NCBI GenBank assembly: GCA_937873655.1
Contig: CALMYQ010000042.1
Coordinates: forward strand, 1 to 49,989
Length of the DNA: 49,989 bases
Source of the DNA: an uncultured Lewinella sp.
GTDB lineage: Bacteria > Bacteroidota > Bacteroidia > Chitinophagales > Saprospiraceae
Reading direction: 5' to 3'
In this document: one piece after another, positions 27,187 to 35,238 of the stretch
Layout of the letters: the number at the start of each line of letters is the position of its first letter
How positions within the stretch are numbered: the stretch's first letter is position 1
The notes under the pieces: model-generated
The model's database searches: none
Told to the model about the DNA's origin: nothing
Seen by the model: the letters and a program-made list of their open reading frames with translations, nothing else
Translations under genes and position numbers: made by a program

Positions 27187-29805
27187 ATGAAACGCATAAG
27201 CCTATACTTTCTGATTTTCGGTCTTCCGTTGACGGCTGCGGCCCAGTTGTCCGACAATTTTGCGGACGGTGATTTCAGCGCTGACCCCGCATGGTCGGGG
27301 GATGCGGCCCGGTTTGCCGTCACCAACGGCGAACTCCAGCTGAACGACGCTGCGCCGGGCGGCAACAATACGGCCTATTTGTACGTACCTGCCGCTACTT
27401 CGACGGATAACGCCACTACCTGGGAATTTCTGGCGCGGCTGGAATTCGCGCCCTCGACCAGCAACTTCGCCAGGGTCTATCTGGCCTCCTCGTCTCCGGA
27501 TCTGTCTTCGGACCTGAACGGCTATTACATCAAAGTCGGCGGCATATCCGGCGATGCGGATGCGCTGGAATTGTACCGGCAGGACGGCGCAACTTCTGTC
27601 ATGCTGTTGGGCGGAACCGCCGGTGCGGTCGGCCTTGACCCCGCGCTTGCCCGGGTCCGGGTTACGCGCACCACCTCAGGCGAATGGGCGCTGTTTGCGG
27701 ATTATACCGGCGGAACCGATTATATGCCGGAAGGCACGGTCCAGGACGCTACTTACCCCTCGGGGGCTTATTTCGGCGTTTATTGCCGTTATACGAGTAC
27801 CCGTGCCCAGTCCTTTTTCTTCGACGATGTTTATGTCAATCCGCTATTTGTCGATCAGACGCCGCCGCAAATCCTATCGGCTTCAGCAACCGGCGCAACC
27901 CAGCTCCGGGTGCAGTTCAATGAAGCGCTGGAGGCAGGGGTTGCGTCGCAGACAGCCCGGTATGCGGTGGACAACGGGATCGGCGCCCCGCAGACTGCGG
28001 CGCCGGATGCGGCCAATCCGACGGTCGTTGTGCTCACGCTGGCCAGCCCGCTGACCAACCTGGTGACTTATACGCTCACCGTGAACGGCCTGTCGGATCA
28101 ATCCGGCAATGTGGCCGGGGAGCAGACGGTTGACTTCACTTTTCTGAATGTGGAGGATCCGATACCCGGCGACCTGGTGATCACGGAGATCATGGCCGAC
28201 CCCACGCCCGTTGTGGGGTTGCCCTCGGCGGAGTTCCTGGAATTGCATAACCGGTCGGACAAGGTGATCCAATTGGAAAACCTGCAGTTGGCTGCCGGCG
28301 GTTCTCCGCGGCTGCTCCCTGAAAAAGTGATCCTGCCGGGCGCCTATCTGATTCTGTGCGATGATACCGACGCTGCCGATTTCACGGCTTTCGGCGATGT
28401 CCTGGCGCTGACCAGTTTTCCGCAGCTGACCAATGGCGGCAGTGAGGTTTCCCTTTCCGGCGTTTCCGGCGAATTGCTTTGGCGGACCCGGTTTGCACTC
28501 GATTGGTATGCCGACAATAATAAATCCGACGGCGGCTGGACCCTGGAGCTCATTCAGCCGGAAGGCCCGTATGACTGCCGCGGCAACTGGCGGGCTTCCG
28601 TAAACCCGAAAGGCGGAACGCCTGGGCAACCCAATTCACTGCTCGGCACCGCACTGGAAACGCAAGGGCCGCAATTGCTGACGGCTTTCCCCGAAAATAC
28701 GTCTGAAGCCCTGCTGGTATTCGATGAAGCCCTGGACCCCGTAACCGCAGAAGACCCGGACCAGTATTCGGTGGACGGCGGATTGTCGGTAGTGGACGCT
28801 TTTATCGAAGACGATGAAAAAAGGACCATCCGCCTGATTTTTTCCGGCACTTTTCAATCCGGACAAGTGTACAACCTGACCTTGGATCCGACCATCGCAG
28901 ATTGCCTGGGCAACCAGTTGGGGCAGACCGGATCGGCCCGCCTGGGCTTGTCCGAACCGATGGAAGCCGGGGATCTGGTGATCAATGAAGTGCTTTTTTA
29001 CCCGGAAGTCGGAGGGGTGGATTTTGTGGAGGTCTACAACCGTTCGGATAAAACCCTCAACCTAAAGGGGCTTCAGGTGGTCAATAATTATATTTCCGGC
29101 AGCAACCGATCGAAAACCCTGACCTCGGATTACCTGTTGTTCCCCGGTGAACTGGCAGCGATAACTTCCGATCCGCTGGACATTCTGGCCCGTTACGATG
29201 TGCCGCGCCCGCAGGCGCTCATTGCCAACGACCTTCCGACCCTGAGCTCGGATATCGGAAACGTCAACCTGGTGTCGCCGGCATTCGTTACCGTCGATTC
29301 CTTTGACTATGACAAGGATTTTCATTCGCCGCTGCTGGACGATCAGCGGGGAGTTTCCCTGGAGAGGATCAATCCGGATTCTCCCACCCAAGGCCCGGGC
29401 AACTGGCATTCGGCCGCCGGCACCAAAGGGTTTGCCACGCCGACCGGGGTCAATTCCCAGTTCTTTGCACTGGAGGGCGCCGGTGAATCGGTGATCAGCC
29501 TGCCCAACCCCCGGTTTTCACCTGATGGAGACGGAATTGAGGATTTCCTTTTGTTGGAATACGAAACGGAACAACCGGATTACCTGGCCAACATCCAGGT
29601 CTTTGACGCTGAAGGCCGGCTTGTCTGGCGGATCGCCCGAAACGAATTGCTGGCCCAGAGCGGTCAGTTCAAATGGGACGGCTACACCCTGGAAGGCAGC
29701 AAGGCGCGGATCGGGATCTATATTATCTGGATCGAATTGCATACGCCCGACGGCGATGTGATACATCAAAAAGAACCCTGCGTGGTAGCCGGCCGACTGG
29801 ATTGA
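27187..29805 (+). CDS. Secreted lamin-tail-domain protein with Ig-like domains
   Basis: This 872-aa exported protein has a signal peptide (about 1-19, ending TAAAQ). A concanavalin-like beta domain comes first (about 20-220), then a Big_5-type Ig-like domain (about 225-320) and a lamin-tail domain (about 326-440, with VITEIMADPTP and AEFLELHNRSD). A second Big_5-like domain (about 480-590) and a second lamin-tail domain (about 592-750, with VINEVLFYPEVGG and DFVEVYNRSDK) follow. The C-terminal 100 residues start NPRFSPDGDGIEDF and resemble FlgD-Ig or T9SS type-B (gliding-associated) termini. The exact sorting class is uncertain. A cell-surface or extracellular binding role is inferred; no catalytic domain is visible. 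Confidence 0.88.
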   Translation: MKRISLYFLIFGLPLTAAAQLSDNFADGDFSADPAWSGDAARFAVTNGELQLNDAAPGGNNTAYLYVPAATSTDNATTWEFLARLEFAPSTSNFARVYLASSSPDLSSDLNGYYIKVGGISGDADALELYRQDGATSVMLLGGTAGAVGLDPALARVRVTRTTSGEWALFADYTGGTDYMPEGTVQDATYPSGAYFGVYCRYTSTRAQSFFFDDVYVNPLFVDQTPPQILSASATGATQLRVQFNEALEAGVASQTARYAVDNGIGAPQTAAPDAANPTVVVLTLASPLTNLVTYTLTVNGLSDQSGNVAGEQTVDFTFLNVEDPIPGDLVITEIMADPTPVVGLPSAEFLELHNRSDKVIQLENLQLAAGGSPRLLPEKVILPGAYLILCDDTDAADFTAFGDVLALTSFPQLTNGGSEVSLSGVSGELLWRTRFALDWYADNNKSDGGWTLELIQPEGPYDCRGNWRASVNPKGGTPGQPNSLLGTALETQGPQLLTAFPENTSEALLVFDEALDPVTAEDPDQYSVDGGLSVVDAFIEDDEKRTIRLIFSGTFQSGQVYNLTLDPTIADCLGNQLGQTGSARLGLSEPMEAGDLVINEVLFYPEVGGVDFVEVYNRSDKTLNLKGLQVVNNYISGSNRSKTLTSDYLLFPGELAAITSDPLDILARYDVPRPQALIANDLPTLSSDIGNVNLVSPAFVTVDSFDYDKDFHSPLLDDQRGVSLERINPDSPTQGPGNWHSAAGTKGFATPTGVNSQFFALEGAGESVISLPNPRFSPDGDGIEDFLLLEYETEQPDYLANIQVFDAEGRLVWRIARNELLAQSGQFKWDGYTLEGSKARIGIYIIWIELHTPDGDVIHQKEPCVVAGRLD

Positions 29806-29935
29806 TCCTTTCCCAACGCCGGCAGCCGGGCCTTACCCGAAGGGATAGATCATAACTTCGGCAAATCCTTGGATAATTGCAGGATTATTACTTACATTGT
29901 TTCCGCCTTTAAACAAATACCTAAAGCGACTAAAT

Positions 29936-31867
29936 ATGCCAAATGTCCTCGGTCACAGTCTGCTGACAGATTTCGAAATCAGCTTATTTCGCTCCGGCAA
30001 ATACTTCAGGGCCTATGAAAAAATGGGCAGCCATATCATCCAGGTTGACGGTCAGTGGGGTGTTCAGTTTTCCGTATGGGCGCCCAATGCCAAAACGGTT
30101 TCAGTGGTCGGGAATTTCAACGGATGGAACCGCAACAGTCATCCCCTCATGCCGCGTTGGGACGGTTCGGGGATCTGGGAGGGCTTCATTCCCGGGATCG
30201 GCAAAGGCGAACTGTACAAATACGCCATTCTGTCGCCCGACGGCCGCAAGCTGAGCAAGGGGGATCCCTTCGCCCTGTTCTGGGAAATCCCGCCCAATAC
30301 CGCCTCCATTGTCTGGGAGTTCGATTACAAATGGAAGGACGACACCTGGCTGAAAGACCGCAGGAAAATTGCCGGCCTCGACAAGCCCTATTCCGTCTAT
30401 GAAGTGCACCTGGGCACCTGGAAGAAAAAGGCCGGCGGCGCCGAGTCGATGAGCTATAAAGAGCTGGCGGACGAGTTGACGGCCTACGTTTCTGAAATGG
30501 GCTTTACGCACATTGAGTTCATGCCCGTCATGGAACACCCCTATTTCCCCTCCTGGGGGTATCAGGTCACCGGCTATTTCGCACCCACCAGCCGGTTTGG
30601 GTTGCCCGACGATTTCATGTACCTCGTCGACCGGCTGCACCAGGCCGGTATCGGGATTATCCTGGACTGGGTGCCTTCCCATTTTCCGAATGACGCCCAT
30701 GGGCTTGCCGACTTTGACGGGACCCATCTGTATGACCACGCTGACCCCAGACAGGGTTTTCACCCGGATTGGAAAAGCTGCATCTACAATTTCAGCCGCA
30801 ATGAGGTACGATCGTTCCTGATCTCCAATGCCTTGTTCTGGCTCGATGTTTACCATGCTGACGGGCTCAGGGTCGACGCCGTGGCCTCCATGTTGTATCT
30901 CGATTATTCCAGAAAAGAAGGAGAATGGGTGCCCAACAAATACGGCGGAAATGAGAACCTGGAAGCCATCTCGCTTTTGCGGGAGTTCAACGAAGCGGTA
31001 TACAAGGAATTTCCCGACGCCATCACCATAGCGGAAGAGTCGACGGCCTGGAGCGGCGTTTCAAGGCCTACTTATTCCGGCGGGCTCGGTTTCGGGATGA
31101 AATGGATGATGGGCTGGATGCACGACACGCTTAATTACTTCAAACACGATCCGATCCATCGGAAATTCCACCACAATGAAATCACTTTCAGCATGGTTTA
31201 TGCCTTTACGGAAAACTTCATGCTGCCCCTTTCCCACGATGAGGTCGTTCACGGCAAAGGCTCCCTGATCCAGCGCATGCCGGGTGATGAATGGCAGCGC
31301 TTTGCCAACCTGCGGCTCATGTACGGATACATGTTCACCCATCCGGGAACCCAGTTGCTCTTTATGGGCGGTGAATTCGGCCAGACCAGCGAGTGGAATA
31401 TCGAAAAAGGCCTGGCGTGGGAGTTGTTGAAATACGATTACCACAAGGGCGTCCAAAGCTGGGTCAAAACCCTGAATCATTATTACAACGGTCAACCCGC
31501 CCTGTTTGAAAAACAGTTCGATCATGACGGGTTCGAGTGGATTGACCATCTGGACGGCGAGAACAGCGTGATTTCCTATATCCGTAAAGGAAAGGACCCG
31601 GAGAAGCCCGTGATCGCAGTGTGCAATTTCACGCCGGTGGTGCGGGAGAACTACAAGATCGGCGTGCCTTTTTCAGGCAGCTACAAGGAGGTGTTGAACA
31701 GCGACAGCAAAGCCTACGGCGGCGCCGGACTGATCAGCAACGGTACGGTCAGGAGCATTCAGGAAACCCGCCACGGCCGGCCGAATGAGATCACGCTCAC
31801 GCTCCCGCCGTTGTCCGTTCTGATTTTTGAGCGGGTAAAAGGCGGCCGTTCAAAAAAGAAAGATTGA
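29936..31867 (+). CDS. glgB: 1,4-alpha-glucan (glycogen) branching enzyme, GH13
   Basis: From ATG 29936 this is a 643-aa cytoplasmic enzyme that introduces alpha-1,6 branches into glycogen. An N-terminal CBM48 domain (about 35-140, with VSVVGNFNGWN) precedes the GH13 barrel. Catalytic signatures are GLRVDAVASMLY with nucleophile Asp314, AEEST with the acid/base Glu at 367-368, and SHDEVVHGKGSL with Asp435. EHPYFPSWGYQVTGYF is the usual first conserved region. The C-terminal all-beta domain is complete. The open frame extends 13 codons upstream, but MPNVLGHSLLTDF is the natural start. No other glycogen gene is adjacent. The oxidoreductase gene follows after about 50 bases. Confidence 0.96.
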   Translation: MPNVLGHSLLTDFEISLFRSGKYFRAYEKMGSHIIQVDGQWGVQFSVWAPNAKTVSVVGNFNGWNRNSHPLMPRWDGSGIWEGFIPGIGKGELYKYAILSPDGRKLSKGDPFALFWEIPPNTASIVWEFDYKWKDDTWLKDRRKIAGLDKPYSVYEVHLGTWKKKAGGAESMSYKELADELTAYVSEMGFTHIEFMPVMEHPYFPSWGYQVTGYFAPTSRFGLPDDFMYLVDRLHQAGIGIILDWVPSHFPNDAHGLADFDGTHLYDHADPRQGFHPDWKSCIYNFSRNEVRSFLISNALFWLDVYHADGLRVDAVASMLYLDYSRKEGEWVPNKYGGNENLEAISLLREFNEAVYKEFPDAITIAEESTAWSGVSRPTYSGGLGFGMKWMMGWMHDTLNYFKHDPIHRKFHHNEITFSMVYAFTENFMLPLSHDEVVHGKGSLIQRMPGDEWQRFANLRLMYGYMFTHPGTQLLFMGGEFGQTSEWNIEKGLAWELLKYDYHKGVQSWVKTLNHYYNGQPALFEKQFDHDGFEWIDHLDGENSVISYIRKGKDPEKPVIAVCNFTPVVRENYKIGVPFSGSYKEVLNSDSKAYGGAGLISNGTVRSIQETRHGRPNEITLTLPPLSVLIFERVKGGRSKKKD

Positions 31868-31918
31868 GCCGGGGCCGGCAGCAGGAAAGATTTTACAACC
31901 GTTATACCAACTTTGAAC

Positions 31919-33250
31919 ATGGCAACCAGGAGAACCTTCATCGGGCAAACCTCGAAAGCGGCGGCCGGTATTTTGTTGCTGCCCGCTCTGGATATCCAAC
32001 CTTTTTCCATTCTGCGCGGCGGGATTCCGCCCAGCGACACCATCCACGTCGGCGCGATCGGCATCAACGGCATGGGGTGGGCCAATGTCAAGAGCGCCGT
32101 CCGGGTGCCGGGTGTGCAGCTGACCGCGCTCTGCGACGTAGACCAACGCGTACTGGATCGCCGGATGGGTGAACTGACGGGTATGGGGATCGACGGCGCC
32201 AAAGTGGAAACCTTCAGGGATTACCGGAAAATGCTGGAGAAAAAGGACCTGGATGTAGTCATTGTCGGCACCCCCGACCATTGGCACGCCCTGATCATGA
32301 TCCACGCCTGTGAAGCCGGGAAGGATGTATATGTGGAAAAACCGATCGCCAATTCCATCGGCGAAACGGACCTGATGCTGGCCGCCGAAAAACGCTACAA
32401 CCGGGTTGTTCAGGTAGGGCAATGGCAGCGCAGCCAGCAGCATTTCAGGGACGCAATTGAATTTGTACACTCCGGCCGGTTGGGCAATATCCGGACCGTA
32501 AAAGCCTGGGCTTATCAGGGGTGGATGAAACCGGCGCCCGTGGTCCCGGATTCTGCACCGCCCGCTGAGGTCGATTACGATATGTGGCTGGGTCCTGCCC
32601 CGAAAAGGCCGTTCAATGAAAGCCGGTTCCATTTCAATTTCCGCTGGTTCTGGGATTATGCCGGCGGACTGATGACCGACTGGGGGGTCCACATGGTGGA
32701 TTACGCGCTGTTCGGCATGAAAGCTGGAATGCCGAAAACGGCGGCCGCGCTGGGCGGCAAATTTGCCTATCCGGAGCTGAGCCACGAAACGCCGGACTCC
32801 CAAACGACCATTTACGAATTCTCCAATTTCATCCTGATCTGGGAACATGCACTTGCCATCGACCTGGGGCCTTACCGGAAAACCCAGGGCGTCGCCTTTG
32901 TGGGCAACAACGGTACGCTGGTCGTCAATCGCCAGGGTTGGGAAGTGATCGAGGAGGAAGGCTCAAAAAGCAAGGTGGCCGTACCCTGGCAGGACGCTAC
33001 GCCTGATCCGGTGCTGCGCCATTGGGAAAACTTCATTTCGGTGGTCCGGTCCCGTAAAACGGAAGAGCTGAATGCCTCGCTGAGTGTGGGCGCCCATGTC
33101 GCGAAGGTCTGTCAGATCGGCAATATTGCCTATCGCAGCGGCAAAAAACTGGACTGGGATGCCGCCAATAACCGGTTTACCGACAAAAAGGTCAACAAGC
33201 AATACCTGCAGGCCAAATACCACAACGGCTATTCATTGCCCAAGGTCTGA
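31919..33250 (+). CDS. Gfo/Idh/MocA family oxidoreductase with Tat signal
   Basis: From ATG 31919 the protein is 443 aa. A twin-arginine leader (TRRTFIGQTSKAAAGILLLPAL) predicts export of the folded enzyme to the periplasm. The Rossmann part begins HVGAIGINGMGW; DHWHALIMIHACEAGKDVYVEKP carries the family EKP motif (140-142). The C-terminal domain has RWFWDYAGGLMTDWGVHMVDY, typical of the exported Bacteroidota subgroup. Family members oxidise or reduce sugars and related polyols with NAD(P); the substrate is unknown. A TTG six bases upstream opens the frame, but ATG places the Arg-Arg motif properly. It ends six bases from the convergent DUF4286 gene, with no room for a separate terminator. 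Confidence 0.94.
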   Translation: MATRRTFIGQTSKAAAGILLLPALDIQPFSILRGGIPPSDTIHVGAIGINGMGWANVKSAVRVPGVQLTALCDVDQRVLDRRMGELTGMGIDGAKVETFRDYRKMLEKKDLDVVIVGTPDHWHALIMIHACEAGKDVYVEKPIANSIGETDLMLAAEKRYNRVVQVGQWQRSQQHFRDAIEFVHSGRLGNIRTVKAWAYQGWMKPAPVVPDSAPPAEVDYDMWLGPAPKRPFNESRFHFNFRWFWDYAGGLMTDWGVHMVDYALFGMKAGMPKTAAALGGKFAYPELSHETPDSQTTIYEFSNFILIWEHALAIDLGPYRKTQGVAFVGNNGTLVVNRQGWEVIEEEGSKSKVAVPWQDATPDPVLRHWENFISVVRSRKTEELNASLSVGAHVAKVCQIGNIAYRSGKKLDWDAANNRFTDKKVNKQYLQAKYHNGYSLPKV

Positions 33251-33256
33251 AAAGGA

Positions 33257-33562
33257 TCAGTTCAATACCTCCATCAGGGTGCGGAAGGCGACGTACTTGT
33301 CGGGATACCTTTCGGCCAGGTCGCGCTGGAGGCGGGGGGCGTGGTTTGCCTGGTAGGATTTGAAGGTCGCCATATCCGGGCTGAAATACTGGATGGCGTA
33401 GGTGACGCCTTGTTCGTCATCATCGCCCAGGATGCGGCAGAATTTGTACTCCACAAAACAGCCGGTTCCCATGACTTCCGGGATATGTACTTTTTTCATC
33501 CACCACATCCAGTCAACATGGGCGGTGTGATCGATCTTTATGGTCACATTGTAGAGGATCAT
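33257..33562 (-). CDS. DUF4286 family protein
   Basis: This 101-aa protein (start ATG 33562) begins MILYNVTIKIDHTAHVDW and continues WMKKVHIPEVMGTGCFV, the DUF4286 signature. It is predicted to adopt a small alpha/beta-barrel-like fold, common and uncharacterised in Bacteroidota. Its ATG overlaps the TGA of the upstream CHAT-protease gene in an ATGA junction, which implies translational coupling and fixed co-expression. Codons upstream of 33562 in the same frame are Arg-rich antisense-type sequence and not part of the gene. No catalytic residues are obvious. Confidence 0.92.
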   Translation of the reverse strand: MILYNVTIKIDHTAHVDWMWWMKKVHIPEVMGTGCFVEYKFCRILGDDDEQGVTYAIQYFSPDMATFKSYQANHAPRLQRDLAERYPDKYVAFRTLMEVLN

Positions 33563-34563
33563 GTTGATTCGTTTGATTTTTGACCATTTTTGAAAAGTGC
33601 GAACAGGTCTTCCGATTCGCCGTAAGCGAGCGCCTGGTTGACGCCGAAATCCCAGGCGTCTTCTATGCTTTGTCCGCGGGCGATGCCGCCGTAAAACCCG
33701 GTGGCGAAGGCGATTGCAGCCTCGTCGCCGACGTTCCAGGTGGTACCGATGACGTAGGGCACGACTTCCGCTACGGCCCGGGCCTGGGCCTCCGAATAAC
33801 AAGCATTGAAGATAACCGCCCGAATGTCGATCTTATGCCGTTCGACCATGGTTTTGAAGATCCGCCTGATCACGGCTGACCCTACAAACATAGTGTCCCG
33901 CTTATCTTCATCAAACATCAGCAACCCCGAATCGGTTTCTTTTTTTTCGGCCGGCGCATCCGATAGGTCGAATCCGCGGCGGACCATCGTCTTAACCTCG
34001 GCCTTGTCTTGCTCGCCATGACCGGAAAAGTGCACAATGTTGGGTTTTTCATCGATCAGCGCGTCCTGGAATTCGGTCAGCGTGACCGCTTTCTTGTGGC
34101 GGACGAGGAATTGGCCGGGTTCGGACTTCTCGCTGATACGGGCGGAAATGCGGCCATATTCCTTATCCAGCTGGAGGGCGGCCGTCCCGCTCGGGTTGGC
34201 GCTCAGCATCAGGATGCGGGTTACGGCGTCGCTTTTGGGCGCTGCGGGCGTCGGGCCGGCTGCCGCAGGGCTTGCGGCGAGGTCGAGGTTGACCTGTTCC
34301 AGGATATCGTTGTTCCATCCCGGGAATTCCTTCAGGGTCTCTTTCAGGGAGTTCCGGAGCCTGTTCCGGGTTCTTTGGTAGAATTCGTCGCTCAGGGTGC
34401 CTTCACTTTGTTGTTTCTCATTGCTGTGATATTGCCCTGAAAGGTTGAACAGCATGTTCTGCTGCCGGGTCAGGCCCTGTTCCTTGCTCAGTTGCAACAT
34501 GGCCTTGATGGCTTCCGCCAGATCGTCCACCAGGATCATTCGCAGGATTTCGGCAATATTCAT
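33559..34563 (-). CDS. EAD11-like/CHAT caspase-like protease
   Basis: The 334-aa protein has two parts. Residues 1-90 are an all-helical domain (LVDDLAEAIKAMLQL, NLSGQYHSNEKQQSEG, DEFYQRTRNRLRNSL) that matches the effector-associated domain 11 pattern from bacterial conflict and immunity proteins. After an Ala/Pro linker (95-112), residues 114-330 form a CHAT (caspase-like) protease domain: ILMLSANPSG, DALIDEKPNIVHFSGHG with His182, and AVIFNACYSEAQA with Cys255. A charged insert (about 186-226) lies between the two catalytic strands. No NTPase or sensor domain is fused, so a partner encoded elsewhere may recruit it through the helical domain (inferred). It has a good promoter at 34585-34615 and is coupled to the DUF4286 gene. 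Confidence 0.88.
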   Translation of the reverse strand: MNIAEILRMILVDDLAEAIKAMLQLSKEQGLTRQQNMLFNLSGQYHSNEKQQSEGTLSDEFYQRTRNRLRNSLKETLKEFPGWNNDILEQVNLDLAASPAAAGPTPAAPKSDAVTRILMLSANPSGTAALQLDKEYGRISARISEKSEPGQFLVRHKKAVTLTEFQDALIDEKPNIVHFSGHGEQDKAEVKTMVRRGFDLSDAPAEKKETDSGLLMFDEDKRDTMFVGSAVIRRIFKTMVERHKIDIRAVIFNACYSEAQARAVAEVVPYVIGTTWNVGDEAAIAFATGFYGGIARGQSIEDAWDFGVNQALAYGESEDLFALFKNGQKSNEST

Positions 34564-34584
34564 GTCAGGGTAAGGTTAAAACGG

Positions 34585-34615
34585 TAAAAATAGGAAATGC
34601 CTTCAAAGGAACAAA
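34585..34615 (-). promoter_or_regulatory. Promoter for the CHAT-protease/DUF4286 operon
   Basis: On the minus strand, TTTG (34615-34612), a 19-base spacer and TATTTTTA (34592-34585) fit the Bacteroidota -33/-7 consensus with one mismatch (final A for G). The -7 box ends 21 bases before the ATG at 34563. The -33 element lies inside the last codons of the Nudix gene, so the operon can be switched separately from it. Confidence 0.6.
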
Positions 34616-35223
34616 GACCTCAGTTCGCCGAGTATCATGGCGGTGGCGCCCCAGATGACTTTGCCGCTCACATCGAAATAAGGGACGTTGCGCAGGGTGA
34701 CGTTCTGCATGACCCGGATATCGGTCATTTTGACGGTATCCGGTTGGAGAAACCGGTCGAAAGGCGACTCCAGGATAGCGGCTACCTCATCCGCCTGCGG
34801 GACAAAATCGGGTTTGCTGCCGGTGAATCCGACAACAGGATGCACCAGAAAATTGCTGACCGGGATGTACAATTCGGTAAGGGCGCCGGCCAGGGTAACC
34901 GTTTCAGGGGGTACGCCGATTTCTTCATGCGCTTCCCGGAGGGCGGTTTGTTCAAGTGTGCCGTCGTTGGGATCGTACTGTCCGCCGGGGAAACTGATCT
35001 GTCCGCTGTGGCGGTCGTTGGGATTGCCGGAAGTGCGTTCTATGAAGACCAGGTTCCAGGCATTGCCGACCGGATAAAAGAGGACCAGAACGCCGGCCAG
35101 CCGGGCATCATGCGGCGCGGGCACGTAAGTGCGCCGCGCTACATGGGCCATCTGGTATTGCGCTTCAGCGCCGGGGAGCGGTTTTTTGAGCTTGTCTGTT
35201 AATTCGTCGATAAAGGATTGCAT
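34603..35223 (-). CDS. CoA pyrophosphatase-type Nudix hydrolase
   Basis: This 206-aa cytoplasmic protein shows the CoA-subfamily signature IERTSGNPNDRHSGQISFPGG (about 61-81) and the Nudix helix ALREAHEEIG (about 94-103). It should hydrolyse CoA, acyl-CoA or a related nucleotide to 4'-phosphopantetheine derivatives and 3',5'-ADP, needing a divalent metal. Length is normal for the NudL/YeaB group. The start follows the M12B-like gene's stop codon by 15 bases on the same strand, so part of its transcription may be read-through. Confidence 0.93.
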   Translation of the reverse strand: MQSFIDELTDKLKKPLPGAEAQYQMAHVARRTYVPAPHDARLAGVLVLFYPVGNAWNLVFIERTSGNPNDRHSGQISFPGGQYDPNDGTLEQTALREAHEEIGVPPETVTLAGALTELYIPVSNFLVHPVVGFTGSKPDFVPQADEVAAILESPFDRFLQPDTVKMTDIRVMQNVTLRNVPYFDVSGKVIWGATAMILGELRSLFL

Positions 35224-35238
35224 GGGTGCAATATCGCG

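Noticed and set aside
33257..33802. Extended DUF4286 start at 33802
   Set aside because: The upstream 80 residues are Arg-rich antisense-type sequence of the CHAT gene; MILYNVT is the family N-terminus.
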